DNA of 64,000 bases from an uncultured Clostridia bacterium. GTDB lineage: Bacteria; Bacillota; Clostridia; Christensenellales; UBA1242. The notes below the pieces were generated by a model that saw nothing but the letters and a program-made list of their open reading frames with translations, did not search any database and was not told where the DNA came from. The stretch is from positions 389,798-453,797 of the forward strand of contig CAKVHE010000002.1 of assembly GCA_934747885.1 (NCBI GenBank). The letters run 5' to 3'. The translations under genes and the position numbers were made by a program. Shown here in pieces: positions 32,046-41,241 of the stretch (positions within the stretch are counted from its first letter, which is position 1; each line of letters begins with the position of its first letter).

Positions 32046-33242
32046 ATGGCAAATTGGACACTTTCAGTTACCCAACTAAACAATTATATTAAAAAAATCT
32101 TCGAAAACGAAGAAGTGCTTATTGGCGTCAGTGTGTACGGCGAAATTACCAACCTAAAAAGGTCGGGCGTTGCGTCGTACTTTGATTTAAAGGATGACCT
32201 CTCGGCATTGCCTTGCATTTGCTTTGATAGTTCATTGCTTGCAGGTTTTGATTTCGGTTCAAAGGTGACCATAAAAGGACGACTGAATTTTTATGGAAAA
32301 ACCGGCAAACTTAGTTTTGTTGTTTCAAAAATAGAAGATATGGGGCTTGGCGAACTATACAAGCAATTTTTGGAACTAAAAGCCAAATTGCAAAATGAAG
32401 GCTTATTTGACTCTTCAAAAAAGAAACCTTTAATTGTGCGCCCTAAGCGTATTGGGGTGGTGACAAGCGAAACGGGCGCCGTAATAAATGATATTGTGCG
32501 TGTAGCGCGTGAAAAGAGCAAAAGTGTGGATATCGTTTTGTATCCAGCCAAAGTTCAGGGCATTGGCGCCGAACAAGAAATTGTCAAAGGTATACAATTT
32601 TTTGATGATTACAATGTGGATGAAATTATTGTGGCGCGTGGAGGTGGTTCGTTTGAAGACTACGCACCATTTAATACCGAACTAGTTGCGCGTGCCGTGT
32701 TTGGTTCTAAAAAGCCGATTATATCAGCAATTGGCCATGAAAACGACTGGTCGCTAATAGATTTTGTCGCTGACGTTCGCGCCGGTACCCCAAGTATCGC
32801 CAGTGATATGGCAGTATTTGATGACAGAGGCTTTTTTGATAGAGCAATTGCCTTAAACAAAAAGCATGAAAGGTTGCTTGCTGAGCGCACCCAAAACCTA
32901 AAAAAGCAAGTTTGGCTGCGCGTAAATCAAATTTTGGCAAATACCGAACTTGCACTAATAACCAACAACCAAAACTTAAATAAAAAACTTGATAAAATTA
33001 CCGGCAATGTCAATCTTAATTTTGTAACCAACAAACATCGACTTGACGTGTTAACTACAAAACTTGAAAAATTAAACCCACTTGCTTTGCTTAAAAGTGG
33101 TTACGCTAAAATTGAAAAAGACGGCAAAAATGTGCTTAGCGTAAACGATTTACAAGTTGGTGATGCTATCAATGTATTTTTAAATGGCGGTGAAGTTAAA
33201 GCCGTGGTAGAAGAAAAAAAGGAGAAAATTTATGGATTTTAA
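32046..33242 (+). CDS. xseA: Exodeoxyribonuclease VII large subunit
   Basis: XseA is the catalytic subunit of exonuclease VII, which degrades single-stranded DNA. The 398-residue protein has the N-terminal OB fold (LSVTQLNNYIKKIFE; VTIKGRLNFYGKTGKLSF) and the catalytic domain with PKRIGVVTSETGAVINDI, ARGGGSFEDYAPFN and SAIGHENDWSLIDFVAD, then a helical part and a C-terminal domain. It overlaps xseB by 11 bases. Confidence 0.96.
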   Translation: MANWTLSVTQLNNYIKKIFENEEVLIGVSVYGEITNLKRSGVASYFDLKDDLSALPCICFDSSLLAGFDFGSKVTIKGRLNFYGKTGKLSFVVSKIEDMGLGELYKQFLELKAKLQNEGLFDSSKKKPLIVRPKRIGVVTSETGAVINDIVRVAREKSKSVDIVLYPAKVQGIGAEQEIVKGIQFFDDYNVDEIIVARGGGSFEDYAPFNTELVARAVFGSKKPIISAIGHENDWSLIDFVADVRAGTPSIASDMAVFDDRGFFDRAIALNKKHERLLAERTQNLKKQVWLRVNQILANTELALITNNQNLNKKLDKITGNVNLNFVTNKHRLDVLTTKLEKLNPLALLKSGYAKIEKDGKNVLSVNDLQVGDAINVFLNGGEVKAVVEEKKEKIYGF

Positions 33243-33438
33243 CAAAAAAATATCTCGTCTAGACCAAATCTCGACTAGTCTTGAAGACTCAAATTTGCCC
33301 CTTGAACAAGCCATACAACTGTTTGACGAGAGCGTTCAAATAGCCAAAGAGTGTCATGACTTTATTGCTGACGCAGAAGGCAAATTAACCGTAATTAGGA
33401 AAGATTTAGACAAAATAACCGAAGAACCACTAAACTAA
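33232..33438 (+). CDS. xseB: Exodeoxyribonuclease VII small subunit
   Basis: XseB is the small helical subunit that wraps XseA. The 68-residue protein has the signature LDQISTSLEDSNLPLEQAIQ and LFDESVQIAKECHDF. It starts within the end of xseA with AAAGGAG upstream, so stoichiometric coupled translation is likely. Confidence 0.94.
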   Translation: MDFNKKISRLDQISTSLEDSNLPLEQAIQLFDESVQIAKECHDFIADAEGKLTVIRKDLDKITEEPLN

Positions 33439-33467
33439 TAAACGCATAAAAATATAAATATTTCAAA

Positions 33468-33497
33468 AACTATCTTTAATAATAAAGGTAGTTTTTT
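33468..33497 (+). terminator. Hairpin between xseB and spoIVB covering the spoIVB SD
   Basis: AACTATCTTT pairs with AAAGGTAGTT (one G-T), followed by six T, and ends one base before the spoIVB ATG. It can terminate the xseB transcript, and its 3' arm contains the only SD-like AAAGG of spoIVB. Confidence 0.6.
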
Positions 33498-34652
33498 ATG
33501 TTCAAAAAAATTTTAGTATATGTTTTAGCACTTTTTTCAGTTTTAGTTAATTTGCTTTGTGTACCATTTGCCACCTTTACGGCAAGTGGTCAAATGCTTC
33601 TTATTCAAAATAATGAACCAAATTTTTTTGAGCGAATTATTGATTTAATGCAGCCATTTTTTGATTGCTTTGGTGGCAAAAAAGAAAACAAGCCTGCCGA
33701 AACGCCATTGGAGCCAAAGGAAGTTTATGTTAGTGGGTGCCCAATTGGATTTGGTATTACTGGCAAAGGCGTCGTGGTGGTAGAAATCAGCAAGGTAGAA
33801 ACTTATGAGGGCGTAGAGAACCCTACCGAAAAAAGCGATGTAAAAATCGGCGATGTTTTGTTCTCTATTGCTGGCGCTGAAATTAAATATGGTGAACAAA
33901 TTGGCGATATAATAAACGCTGAACAAAACAAAGGTAAGGAACTAGAAATTGTTGTAAAGCGTGATGGAAAGGAAATTGTTTCCACCATAAAACCTGCCAT
34001 AGATGCTTTAACGGGTAGTTACAAACTTGGTCTTTGGGTAAGAGATAACGCCGTTGGGGTAGGAACCATGACCTTTATTACTGAAAATGGAGATTATGGC
34101 GCACTTGGTCACCCAATTGCCGATATAGACACAGGGACAATTATGCCAGTTGGTGAAGGCTTTGTTTATAAATGTAGTATAGTGGGTGTAAACAAAGGAA
34201 CGCGTGGCATTCCGGGTGAATTAAAGGGACTATTTATGCGTACCGAAAATTCGGTAGGAAACATTACCAAAAACTGCGAAAACGGCGTTTACGGCACCAT
34301 AAAAAAAGAAGGTGTAGAATATTACAAAACAAAAAAAGTTTTGGTAGAAAACAATCCGCAAATTGGCAAGGTGCAAATTTTGTGTACCGTTGATGGCTCA
34401 CTTCCAGACTATTATGACGCGGAAATAATAAAAACCAACGTCAGCAACGGAACAACTTCAAAAAATATGGTAATACGCATAACGGATAGTCGCTTGCTTG
34501 CCAAAACGGGTGGAATTGTGCAAGGAATGAGCGGAAGCCCGGTATTGCAAGACGGAAAATTTGTTGGCACAATTACTCACGTTTTTATAAACGATCCTAC
34601 CAAAGGCTTTGCTAGTTATGCCGAAACCATGCTCAATTGTTCAAAATTGTAA
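33498..34652 (+). CDS. spoIVB: SpoIVB, sporulation checkpoint serine peptidase
   Basis: SpoIVB is made in the forespore, crosses its inner membrane, and triggers pro-sigma-K processing. The 384-residue protein has an N-terminal membrane/signal segment (LVYVLALFSVLVNLLCVPF), a PDZ domain (about 75-170, with SDVKIGDVLFSIAG), and the S55 peptidase domain with GALGHPIADIDTGT and GGIVQGMSGSPVLQDGKFVG containing the catalytic Ser. No spo0A or recN flanks it, unlike in most relatives. Intact. Confidence 0.94.
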   Translation: MFKKILVYVLALFSVLVNLLCVPFATFTASGQMLLIQNNEPNFFERIIDLMQPFFDCFGGKKENKPAETPLEPKEVYVSGCPIGFGITGKGVVVVEISKVETYEGVENPTEKSDVKIGDVLFSIAGAEIKYGEQIGDIINAEQNKGKELEIVVKRDGKEIVSTIKPAIDALTGSYKLGLWVRDNAVGVGTMTFITENGDYGALGHPIADIDTGTIMPVGEGFVYKCSIVGVNKGTRGIPGELKGLFMRTENSVGNITKNCENGVYGTIKKEGVEYYKTKKVLVENNPQIGKVQILCTVDGSLPDYYDAEIIKTNVSNGTTSKNMVIRITDSRLLAKTGGIVQGMSGSPVLQDGKFVGTITHVFINDPTKGFASYAETMLNCSKL

Positions 34653-34680
34653 AATTTTGTCATAAAAAATATAAAAGAGG

Positions 34681-34709
34681 TTGCTATTGGCTTTCAAAGG
34701 TGATATAAT
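34681..34709 (+). promoter_or_regulatory. Promoter of the 130-residue unknown gene
   Basis: TTGCTA (34681-34686), 17 bases, TATAAT (34704-34709). Confidence 0.75.
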
Positions 34710-34788
34710 GGCTTTTACTGTGTGCAAAAATTTGTATAAAAATTTTAACAAATTTAGGCAGTCAAATAAATAAAGGAGGTATCTACTT

Positions 34789-35181
34789 TTGAGGGCAAAA
34801 CTAACATCAAAAGAAAAACGAATTAAAAGATACCGAAGAAAACACAAAGAAAGAAAACGCGTTGTGGCGGTGCTAAACAAAACACCATTAAAGGCATTGT
34901 CGCACCAAGTTGATTTGCTTGCCGATGTAATTACCGAAAGTTTGCAGTATGATTACTCAAAAATCAATTTATTTAAAAACGTTTATGTTTTTATGGCGGA
35001 CTTGCATGAAATTTCAATTTCGGGGTTTGAAAAGGAACTTAAAGACACCCTTATCACATCCATGATAGAAGGACTAAAATCAGACGATTTGGTTTTTCCA
35101 AGTCCACTTATCAAAGAAGCGTTTATGTCTGCAAAACCAAAACGCTTTATTACGGCTGTTTGTTATTATTTAAAGAATTAA
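34789..35181 (+). CDS. Conserved-looking small protein with basic N-terminus, unknown
   Basis: This 130-residue protein starts with a very basic helix (KEKRIKRYRRKHKERKRV), followed by a mostly helical, amphipathic body (LSHQVDLLADVITESLQYDY; VYVFMADLHEI) and no membrane segment. The start is TTG 34789, placed by a perfect AAGGAGGT eight bases upstream. A good promoter and a single gene between spoIVB and pcrA support that it is real. I recognise no family. The basic tail suggests binding to nucleic acid or ribosomes (inference). Confidence 0.6.
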   Translation: MRAKLTSKEKRIKRYRRKHKERKRVVAVLNKTPLKALSHQVDLLADVITESLQYDYSKINLFKNVYVFMADLHEISISGFEKELKDTLITSMIEGLKSDDLVFPSPLIKEAFMSAKPKRFITAVCYYLKN

Positions 35182-35210
35182 AATTAACTTAAAAAGTTGT
35201 CTTGCATTGA

Positions 35211-35239
35211 TTTACTTTTTGACTAAATTTAAGTATAAT
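35211..35239 (+). promoter_or_regulatory. Promoter of pcrA-ligA
   Basis: TTTACT (35211-35216), 17 bases, TATAAT (35234-35239). Confidence 0.6.
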
Positions 35240-35262
35240 ATTTATTCAAAAGGAAACAAAAT

Positions 35263-37491
35263 ATGACAACGAATAGCATTCTAGATAGTTTGAATGAAGA
35301 ACAATTAAAACCCGCAAAATGCGTAGAAGGTCCAGTACTAGTAACAGCGGGTGCCGGTAGTGGCAAAACCAGACTTTTAACTCATCGTATTGCATATATG
35401 GTAAAAGAATTAGGAATAGCTCCTTACAATATTTTGGCAATTACTTTTACCAACAAAGCCGCAAACGAAATGAAAGAGCGAATTTCTCATTTGGTCGGTG
35501 CAGGTGCCGAAGAAATGTGGGTTTGTACTTTTCATGCTATGTGTGGAAGAATTCTTAGAACCCACGCAAGCAAACTAAATTTTTCGTCAAACTTTACTAT
35601 TTACGGCGACACGGAAAAAAATAGTACCATAAAAAGGCTATTAAACACCAACGCCGATTATTTAAATTTGGGCAAGGAAAAGTTTAAGCCCGAACTAGTT
35701 GGCTGGCATATATCCAATGCAAAAAACGAACTTTTGTCGCCCGACGCCTATTATCTTTATATCAAAAAAGATAAGTTCGCCGATATAATTATTGACACTT
35801 ACAAGGCCTACCAAAAGGAACTTTTAGCGTCAAATGCAATTGATTTTGACGATATGCTAGTTAAGGTTTACGAACTATTTAAAACTTATCCAAGTGTTCT
35901 TGATGCCTATCAAGAGCGTTTTAAGTATATTCATATAGACGAATTTCAAGATACCAACACTGTACAATACGAGTTGGTAAAATTGATGGCGTCCAAATAT
36001 CGTAATATTTTTGCCGTTGGTGATGAAGACCAATGTATTTACTCATGGCGTGGTGCCAAATTTACCAACGTCCAAAAACTAATTGATGATTTTGACGGCA
36101 TTAAAGTTTTTAAACTTGAACAAAACTATCGCTCAACCAAGCCTATTCTTGATACCGCAAATAAGATTATTAAAAACAACGTAAACCGATTAGAGAAAAA
36201 CTTGTGGACAAAAAACAGCGAAGGTCAAGCAGTAAAATATATGGTGTCGTATAGCGACCTAGAAGAAGCTGAGTTTGTTGCGCAAACCATAAAGTCTATG
36301 GTTGATGACGGCGCTAGTTATTCCGATTTTGGCGTACTTATGAGAATTAACGCCATATCCCGCGTTTTTGAAGAAAAGTTTTTAAACTATCAAATACCCT
36401 ACAAAGTGTATGGCGGTTTTAAGTTCTTTGAGCGAAAAGAAGTTAAGGACCTACTCGCTTACTTAAAACTTATATCAAACCCAAAAGATAATGATAGTTT
36501 TATCCGCACCCTTCAGGCACCTAAAAAAGGTATTGGTGATGCTACAATTGCTAAATTGCTGGCTGTTGCAAAAAGTTTAAATATGTCGGCTTACGATGTA
36601 GCCCGCACAGGTATGAGCCTTGATAGTGCAGTAATAAAAAAACTGCAAGGCTTTATGTTTGTTTTGGACGGACTGTTTAAGGCTAAGGAAGAATTAACCA
36701 TAAGTGAACTGCTTACCAAAATAATAAAAGATTGTCAAATAATGGGTCAGTTTAGCAAAGATGACGAAGAAGACTATACTCGCATTGCCAACGTAGAAAA
36801 CTTTGAAAAATCTATTTTGGAGTATGAGCAAGCCAACGACAACTCATCACTAGAAGACTATTTGCAATCGGTAACGCTGTCGCGTGATATCGACGAAATG
36901 AGCGACGATGACAATGCTGTGTCGCTTATGACTATTCATGCCTCAAAAGGGCTAGAATTTAATATAGTGTTTGTGGTAGGACTAATAGAAGGCGTGTTGC
37001 CATTAAGCCGCGCCATTTACTCAATGGACAAAAACGAGATGGAAGAAGAGCGTCGACTTATGTATGTCGCAACCACCCGCGCTCGTCAACAATTGTTTTT
37101 GACACGCAGTTCTACAAAATTTAATTTTGAAACCCGACGCACTGAAGGGTCTGTTCCTAGCAGGTTTTTAAAAGAAGCCGGCTTTGAGAGCACACCTCTT
37201 GCAAAAACAGGTATACTACAAAATGTACGCGGTGGTGCGGGAAATTTTGCGCGCACTTCGTTTTTGGATGATGACGACGAAGAAAGCGAACCAAAACAAG
37301 TGGACAAAAGCAAACTTGACCTCTATGCCAAGTTTAAGCAAGGCACGCGCGTGCGTCACAAGAGCTTTGGTGAAGGCGTGGTACTGGTTGAAGTTACCGA
37401 CCCAGTTGGTGGATTTATCACCATAAAATTTAATTCGGTGGGCGTAAAGACGTTATCCCTAAAATTTGCGCCACTAGAAGTTGTTGAATAG
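35263..37491 (+). CDS. pcrA: ATP-dependent DNA helicase PcrA (UvrD family)
   Basis: PcrA is a 3'-5' SF1A helicase in repair and replication restart. The 742-residue protein has motif I AGAGSGKTRLL, Ia ITFTNKAANEMKERI, motif II IHIDEFQDTN, III GDEDQCIYSWRGA, IV LEQNYRST, V MTIHASKGLEFNIVF and VI RRLMYVATTRAR. The C-terminal Tudor-like domain (VRHKSFGEGVVL) binds RNA polymerase in relatives. ligA follows after eight bases, the classic pcrA-ligA pair. Confidence 0.97.
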   Translation: MTTNSILDSLNEEQLKPAKCVEGPVLVTAGAGSGKTRLLTHRIAYMVKELGIAPYNILAITFTNKAANEMKERISHLVGAGAEEMWVCTFHAMCGRILRTHASKLNFSSNFTIYGDTEKNSTIKRLLNTNADYLNLGKEKFKPELVGWHISNAKNELLSPDAYYLYIKKDKFADIIIDTYKAYQKELLASNAIDFDDMLVKVYELFKTYPSVLDAYQERFKYIHIDEFQDTNTVQYELVKLMASKYRNIFAVGDEDQCIYSWRGAKFTNVQKLIDDFDGIKVFKLEQNYRSTKPILDTANKIIKNNVNRLEKNLWTKNSEGQAVKYMVSYSDLEEAEFVAQTIKSMVDDGASYSDFGVLMRINAISRVFEEKFLNYQIPYKVYGGFKFFERKEVKDLLAYLKLISNPKDNDSFIRTLQAPKKGIGDATIAKLLAVAKSLNMSAYDVARTGMSLDSAVIKKLQGFMFVLDGLFKAKEELTISELLTKIIKDCQIMGQFSKDDEEDYTRIANVENFEKSILEYEQANDNSSLEDYLQSVTLSRDIDEMSDDDNAVSLMTIHASKGLEFNIVFVVGLIEGVLPLSRAIYSMDKNEMEEERRLMYVATTRARQQLFLTRSSTKFNFETRRTEGSVPSRFLKEAGFESTPLAKTGILQNVRGGAGNFARTSFLDDDDEESEPKQVDKSKLDLYAKFKQGTRVRHKSFGEGVVLVEVTDPVGGFITIKFNSVGVKTLSLKFAPLEVVE

Positions 37492-37499
37492 GAGAGTTT

Positions 37500-39470
37500 A
37501 TGGACCAAAAAGTTTTGGATAGGATGAATGAGCTAATTACGCTTATAGATAAATACAATTACCATTACTATTTTTTAAATGAGCAATTGGTTGCCGATAA
37601 AGTTTTTGATAAACTTTATTACGAACTGGTTGACCTTGAAAAACAATACAACTATATTCTGCCTTATTCGCCTACCCAAAAGGTTGGTGGCGAACCTATT
37701 TCGGCATTTGAAAAATTTAAGCATTTGCACAAACTTATGAGCCTAGACAAAGCGCAATCTATTCCAGAAATAGAAGACTGGTTTGTGCGTAATGAAAAAT
37801 TGCTTTCTTCGGCCACCGGCGAATATACCGTGGAATACAAATATGACGGCTTGTCTATTGCCATAGAGTATAACGACGGCGTTTTGGTGCGAGCAGGTAC
37901 TCGTGGCAACGGTATTATGGGTGAAGACATAACCAGTCAAGTAAAAACCATTCGTACCGTTCCGTTGCAAATAAATTACAAAGGTGTGGTTGAGGTGCAA
38001 GGTGAAGGCATTATGCGTTTGTCCTCACTTGAAGAATGGAACAAATCGCACGATGAGCAGTTAAAAAACGCCCGAAATGCGGCCGCTGGTGCCTTGCGTA
38101 ATCTTGACCCAAAGGTGACGGCAAAACGCAAATTAGACGTGGTTATGTACAATGTAAACTATATTGAGGGCAAGACCTTTAAGACCCAATTAGAAGAGTA
38201 TGAATTTTTGAAAGAAAATGGCTTTTTGGTTGGTAGTTTGTTTGAAGTAGTGCATAGTCTAAAAGAAATTGAAAAAATAATAAAACATACCGCAAAAATA
38301 AGAAACGAATTAGATTTTTTGATAGACGGAATGGTAATAAAATACAACAAACTCAGTGAACGCGCCGAACTGGGTGAAACCAATAAATTCCCTCGCGGTA
38401 TGATTGCTTACAAATTTGACCCCGAAGAAACGACAACTATTTTAAAAAACGTAGTGTGGCAAGTAGGTCGCACCGGCAAACTTACCCCAATTGCCGAACT
38501 GGAGCCGACAGAACTAGGTGGCGTTACTATAAAGCGGGCAACTTTAAATAATTACAATGATATCCTAAAAAAAGACGTCAAAATAAATAGTCGCGTTTTT
38601 TTGCGTCGAAGCAACGACGTTATCCCTGAAATATTTGGCGTGGCTGAACACTTTGACAACTCATTGACTATACCAAAACCAGAGGTGTGTCCTTGTTGCA
38701 AAACGCCACTTGTGGAAACTCAAGCAAACCTATTTTGCCCAAACAAACTTGGATGCAAAGAACAAATTTCTCGCAAGCTCACACACTTTGTTTCAAAGCA
38801 TGGGTTTAATATTGAGGGTCTATCGGGCAAAACAATAAATCAATTGTATACCAAATTGGGGGTAAACACTTTTGCCAAATTGTATACCTTGACGGCTGAT
38901 GACCTTGCCAAATTAGACGGTTTTAAAGACAAAAAAATAACCAACACACTAGCGGAAATAGAAAACAGCAAATCGGTGCCAATTAACAAATTTATTTATG
39001 GGCTTGGAATAGATGGCGTAGGCCGAAAGATGGCAGATGTTTTGGCAAACCATTTTAAATCGCTAGATAATTTGGAAAGGGCAACCATTGAAGAACTTGA
39101 CGAGTTGCCAGATATAGCTGAAATAACGGCAACCGACATATACAACTTCTTCCGCGACGAATTTAATAAAAAGGAACTAAATGCACTAAAAGAAGTTGGC
39201 GTTAAGCCAGAAGAAAAATCAGCACCAAAATCTCAAAGGTTTGCTGGTCAAAAATTTGTGCTAACAGGAACTTTAAGCAAGTTTACGCGTGACGAAGCAA
39301 CAAAGATTTTGGAAGACAACGGCGCAAGCGTTACAACTAGCGTTACAAAAAACACCACCTGCGTTTTGGCGGGCGAAAATGCCGGAAGCAAACTAGACAA
39401 AGCAAAACAACTGGGTATCGAAGTTATTGATGAAGACGAATTTTTAAAAAGAATTGAAAACAATAACTAA
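37500..39470 (+). CDS. ligA: NAD-dependent DNA ligase LigA
   Basis: LigA seals nicks using NAD. The 656-residue protein has the Ia domain, the nucleotidyltransferase with the AMP-accepting lysine in EYKYDGLSIAIEY, TRGNGIMGEDITSQ, an OB fold, a four-cysteine zinc finger (CPCCKTP..FCPNKLGC, near 395-420), HhH repeats and a C-terminal BRCT domain (FAGQKFVLTGTLSKFTRDEA). Its start is eight bases after pcrA. All domains intact. Confidence 0.97.
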   Translation: MDQKVLDRMNELITLIDKYNYHYYFLNEQLVADKVFDKLYYELVDLEKQYNYILPYSPTQKVGGEPISAFEKFKHLHKLMSLDKAQSIPEIEDWFVRNEKLLSSATGEYTVEYKYDGLSIAIEYNDGVLVRAGTRGNGIMGEDITSQVKTIRTVPLQINYKGVVEVQGEGIMRLSSLEEWNKSHDEQLKNARNAAAGALRNLDPKVTAKRKLDVVMYNVNYIEGKTFKTQLEEYEFLKENGFLVGSLFEVVHSLKEIEKIIKHTAKIRNELDFLIDGMVIKYNKLSERAELGETNKFPRGMIAYKFDPEETTTILKNVVWQVGRTGKLTPIAELEPTELGGVTIKRATLNNYNDILKKDVKINSRVFLRRSNDVIPEIFGVAEHFDNSLTIPKPEVCPCCKTPLVETQANLFCPNKLGCKEQISRKLTHFVSKHGFNIEGLSGKTINQLYTKLGVNTFAKLYTLTADDLAKLDGFKDKKITNTLAEIENSKSVPINKFIYGLGIDGVGRKMADVLANHFKSLDNLERATIEELDELPDIAEITATDIYNFFRDEFNKKELNALKEVGVKPEEKSAPKSQRFAGQKFVLTGTLSKFTRDEATKILEDNGASVTTSVTKNTTCVLAGENAGSKLDKAKQLGIEVIDEDEFLKRIENNN

Positions 39471-39483
39471 CGTGTGCTATAAT
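39454..39483 (+). promoter_or_regulatory. Promoter of gatCAB inside the end of ligA
   Basis: TTGAAA (39454-39459), 18 bases, TATAAT (39478-39483), with TG one base before the -10 (extended -10). Confidence 0.65.
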
Positions 39484-39502
39484 TGAGATAAGAAGGTATA
39501 TT

Positions 39503-39790
39503 ATGACAAAAATGATGTTAACGACAGAAGAAGTGGAACACGTCGCCACTTTATCCAGATTAAATTTAACTGACGAAGAAAAGCAAGCCATGTGCCAAGA
39601 TTTAAGCAATATGGTAAATTACTTTGGTAAACTTAGTGAAGTAGACACAACAAATGTAAAAGATGTAAATGTAAACTATGGTGCATTAAGAGAAGATGTA
39701 GAAGAAGAAAGCCTAGCGCAAGCAGAAGTTCTCAAAAACGCACCTAGCAAAAACGACGCATATTTTGTTGTGCCTCGTGTAGTAGACTAA
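39503..39790 (+). CDS. gatC: Asp-tRNA(Asn)/Glu-tRNA(Gln) amidotransferase subunit GatC
   Basis: GatC is the small helical linker of the GatCAB amidotransferase that makes Gln-tRNA(Gln) and Asn-tRNA(Asn). The 95-residue protein has VEHVATLSRLNLTDEEKQ and the tail YFVVPRVVD, both typical. ATG 39503 follows AGAAGG. It starts the gatC-gatA-gatB operon. Confidence 0.94.
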   Translation: MTKMMLTTEEVEHVATLSRLNLTDEEKQAMCQDLSNMVNYFGKLSEVDTTNVKDVNVNYGALREDVEEESLAQAEVLKNAPSKNDAYFVVPRVVD

Positions 39791-39804
39791 TAAGGATAAC
39801 AAGA

Positions 39805-41241
39805 ATGAAAAACATTTTAGATTATAATATTTACGAATTACAAGACAAACTAAAAAAAGGTAATGTTACTAGCACTGAACTTACCAAGGCGTGCTTAAAA
39901 CAAATTGAAGAAACCAAAGAACTTAATAGTTTAATTTCGGTTAATGCCGAATATGCACTATCTCTTGCCGAAAAGGCGGATAAGGAAATAGCAGAAGGCA
40001 AAAGTGGGGCATTGCTTGGGGTACCGGTTATTGTAAAAGATAACCTATCTACCACTGAGTTCGATACCACCTGTGCATCAAAGATGCTAGAAGGATATAG
40101 AGCGCCATACAACGCAACGGTTGTGCAAAAACTTTTGGACGCGGGTGCGGTAATTTTAGGTAAGGCAAACATGGATGAATTTGCTATGGGTGGTTCCGGT
40201 GAAAATAGTGCCTTTGGCAAAACGCTCAACCCATTAGATCCTTCTAGAGTTCCTGGTGGTTCGTCCAGCGGTAGTGCATGTGCCGTTGCTAGCAAACAGT
40301 GCTATGCATCGCTTGGCAGTGATACCGGCGGCTCCATTCGTCAGCCATCTAGTTTTTGTGGGGTGGTTGGTTTAAAGCCTACCTATGGCAGAGTTAGTCG
40401 TTATGGGCTGGTTGCGTTTGCGTCTTCGCTAGACCAAGTTGGGCCAATTACCAAATGTGTAAAAGATAGTGCAATTATGCTAGAAGCAATTTGTGGCTAC
40501 GACAAGCACGATGGCACCACCGTAGACGGAAAAGACGTTAAGTTTGTAGACAAAATTAGAAATAGCGTAAGGGGTCTAAAAATTGGCGTTGCAAAAGAAT
40601 ACTTTGATATGATCAATAACAAAGAAGTAAAAAAAGCAATAGAAGACGCCGTAGAGTTTTATCGCGAGAATGGTGCGGAAATTGTAAATATATCTTTGCC
40701 TAGCGTTGACAAAGCCCTTGCCGATTATTACATTCTGTCTTCGGCTGAAGCATCTAGCAATTTGGCTAGATATGACGGTATCAAATATGGCAAACGCGCA
40801 AAAGATGCTGAAAATTTGCTAGATATATATTATAACACTCGCACCAAATATTTTGGCAAAGAGGTTAAACGTCGTATTATGCTTGGTAACTATTGCTTGT
40901 CGGCGGGCTACCATGATCAATATTACAACAAGGCACAAGAAGTGCGAAATGCATTAAAGCAAGAATTTGCAATTGCGCTAAAAAAGTGCGATGCAATTAT
41001 TTCGCCAACCGCGCCAACAACTGCGTTTAAGTTTGGCGAAAAGGCAACGCCGCTAGATATGTATCTTGCAGATATCTTTACCGTGCCTGCAAACCTAACG
41101 GGCTTGCCTGCAATTAGTTTTAAGGTGGGCAAAGATGAAAATGGCATGCCAATTGGTTGCCAACTTATTGCTAACTATTTTGAAGAAGGAACACTATTTA
41201 ATTTGGCAAACTACTATGAAGTTACAAAGGAGCTAAAATAA
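39805..41241 (+). CDS. gatA: Aspartyl/glutamyl-tRNA amidotransferase subunit GatA
   Basis: GatA is the amidase that releases ammonia from glutamine. The 478-residue protein has the Lys-cisSer-Ser triad: VPVIVKDNLS, GGSSSGSACAVAS and GSDTGGSIRQPSSFCG. Its C-terminal region (PTAPTTAFKFGEK, FTVPANLTGLPAIS) is typical. Its stop shares one base with the gatB start. Confidence 0.97.
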   Translation: MKNILDYNIYELQDKLKKGNVTSTELTKACLKQIEETKELNSLISVNAEYALSLAEKADKEIAEGKSGALLGVPVIVKDNLSTTEFDTTCASKMLEGYRAPYNATVVQKLLDAGAVILGKANMDEFAMGGSGENSAFGKTLNPLDPSRVPGGSSSGSACAVASKQCYASLGSDTGGSIRQPSSFCGVVGLKPTYGRVSRYGLVAFASSLDQVGPITKCVKDSAIMLEAICGYDKHDGTTVDGKDVKFVDKIRNSVRGLKIGVAKEYFDMINNKEVKKAIEDAVEFYRENGAEIVNISLPSVDKALADYYILSSAEASSNLARYDGIKYGKRAKDAENLLDIYYNTRTKYFGKEVKRRIMLGNYCLSAGYHDQYYNKAQEVRNALKQEFAIALKKCDAIISPTAPTTAFKFGEKATPLDMYLADIFTVPANLTGLPAISFKVGKDENGMPIGCQLIANYFEEGTLFNLANYYEVTKELK

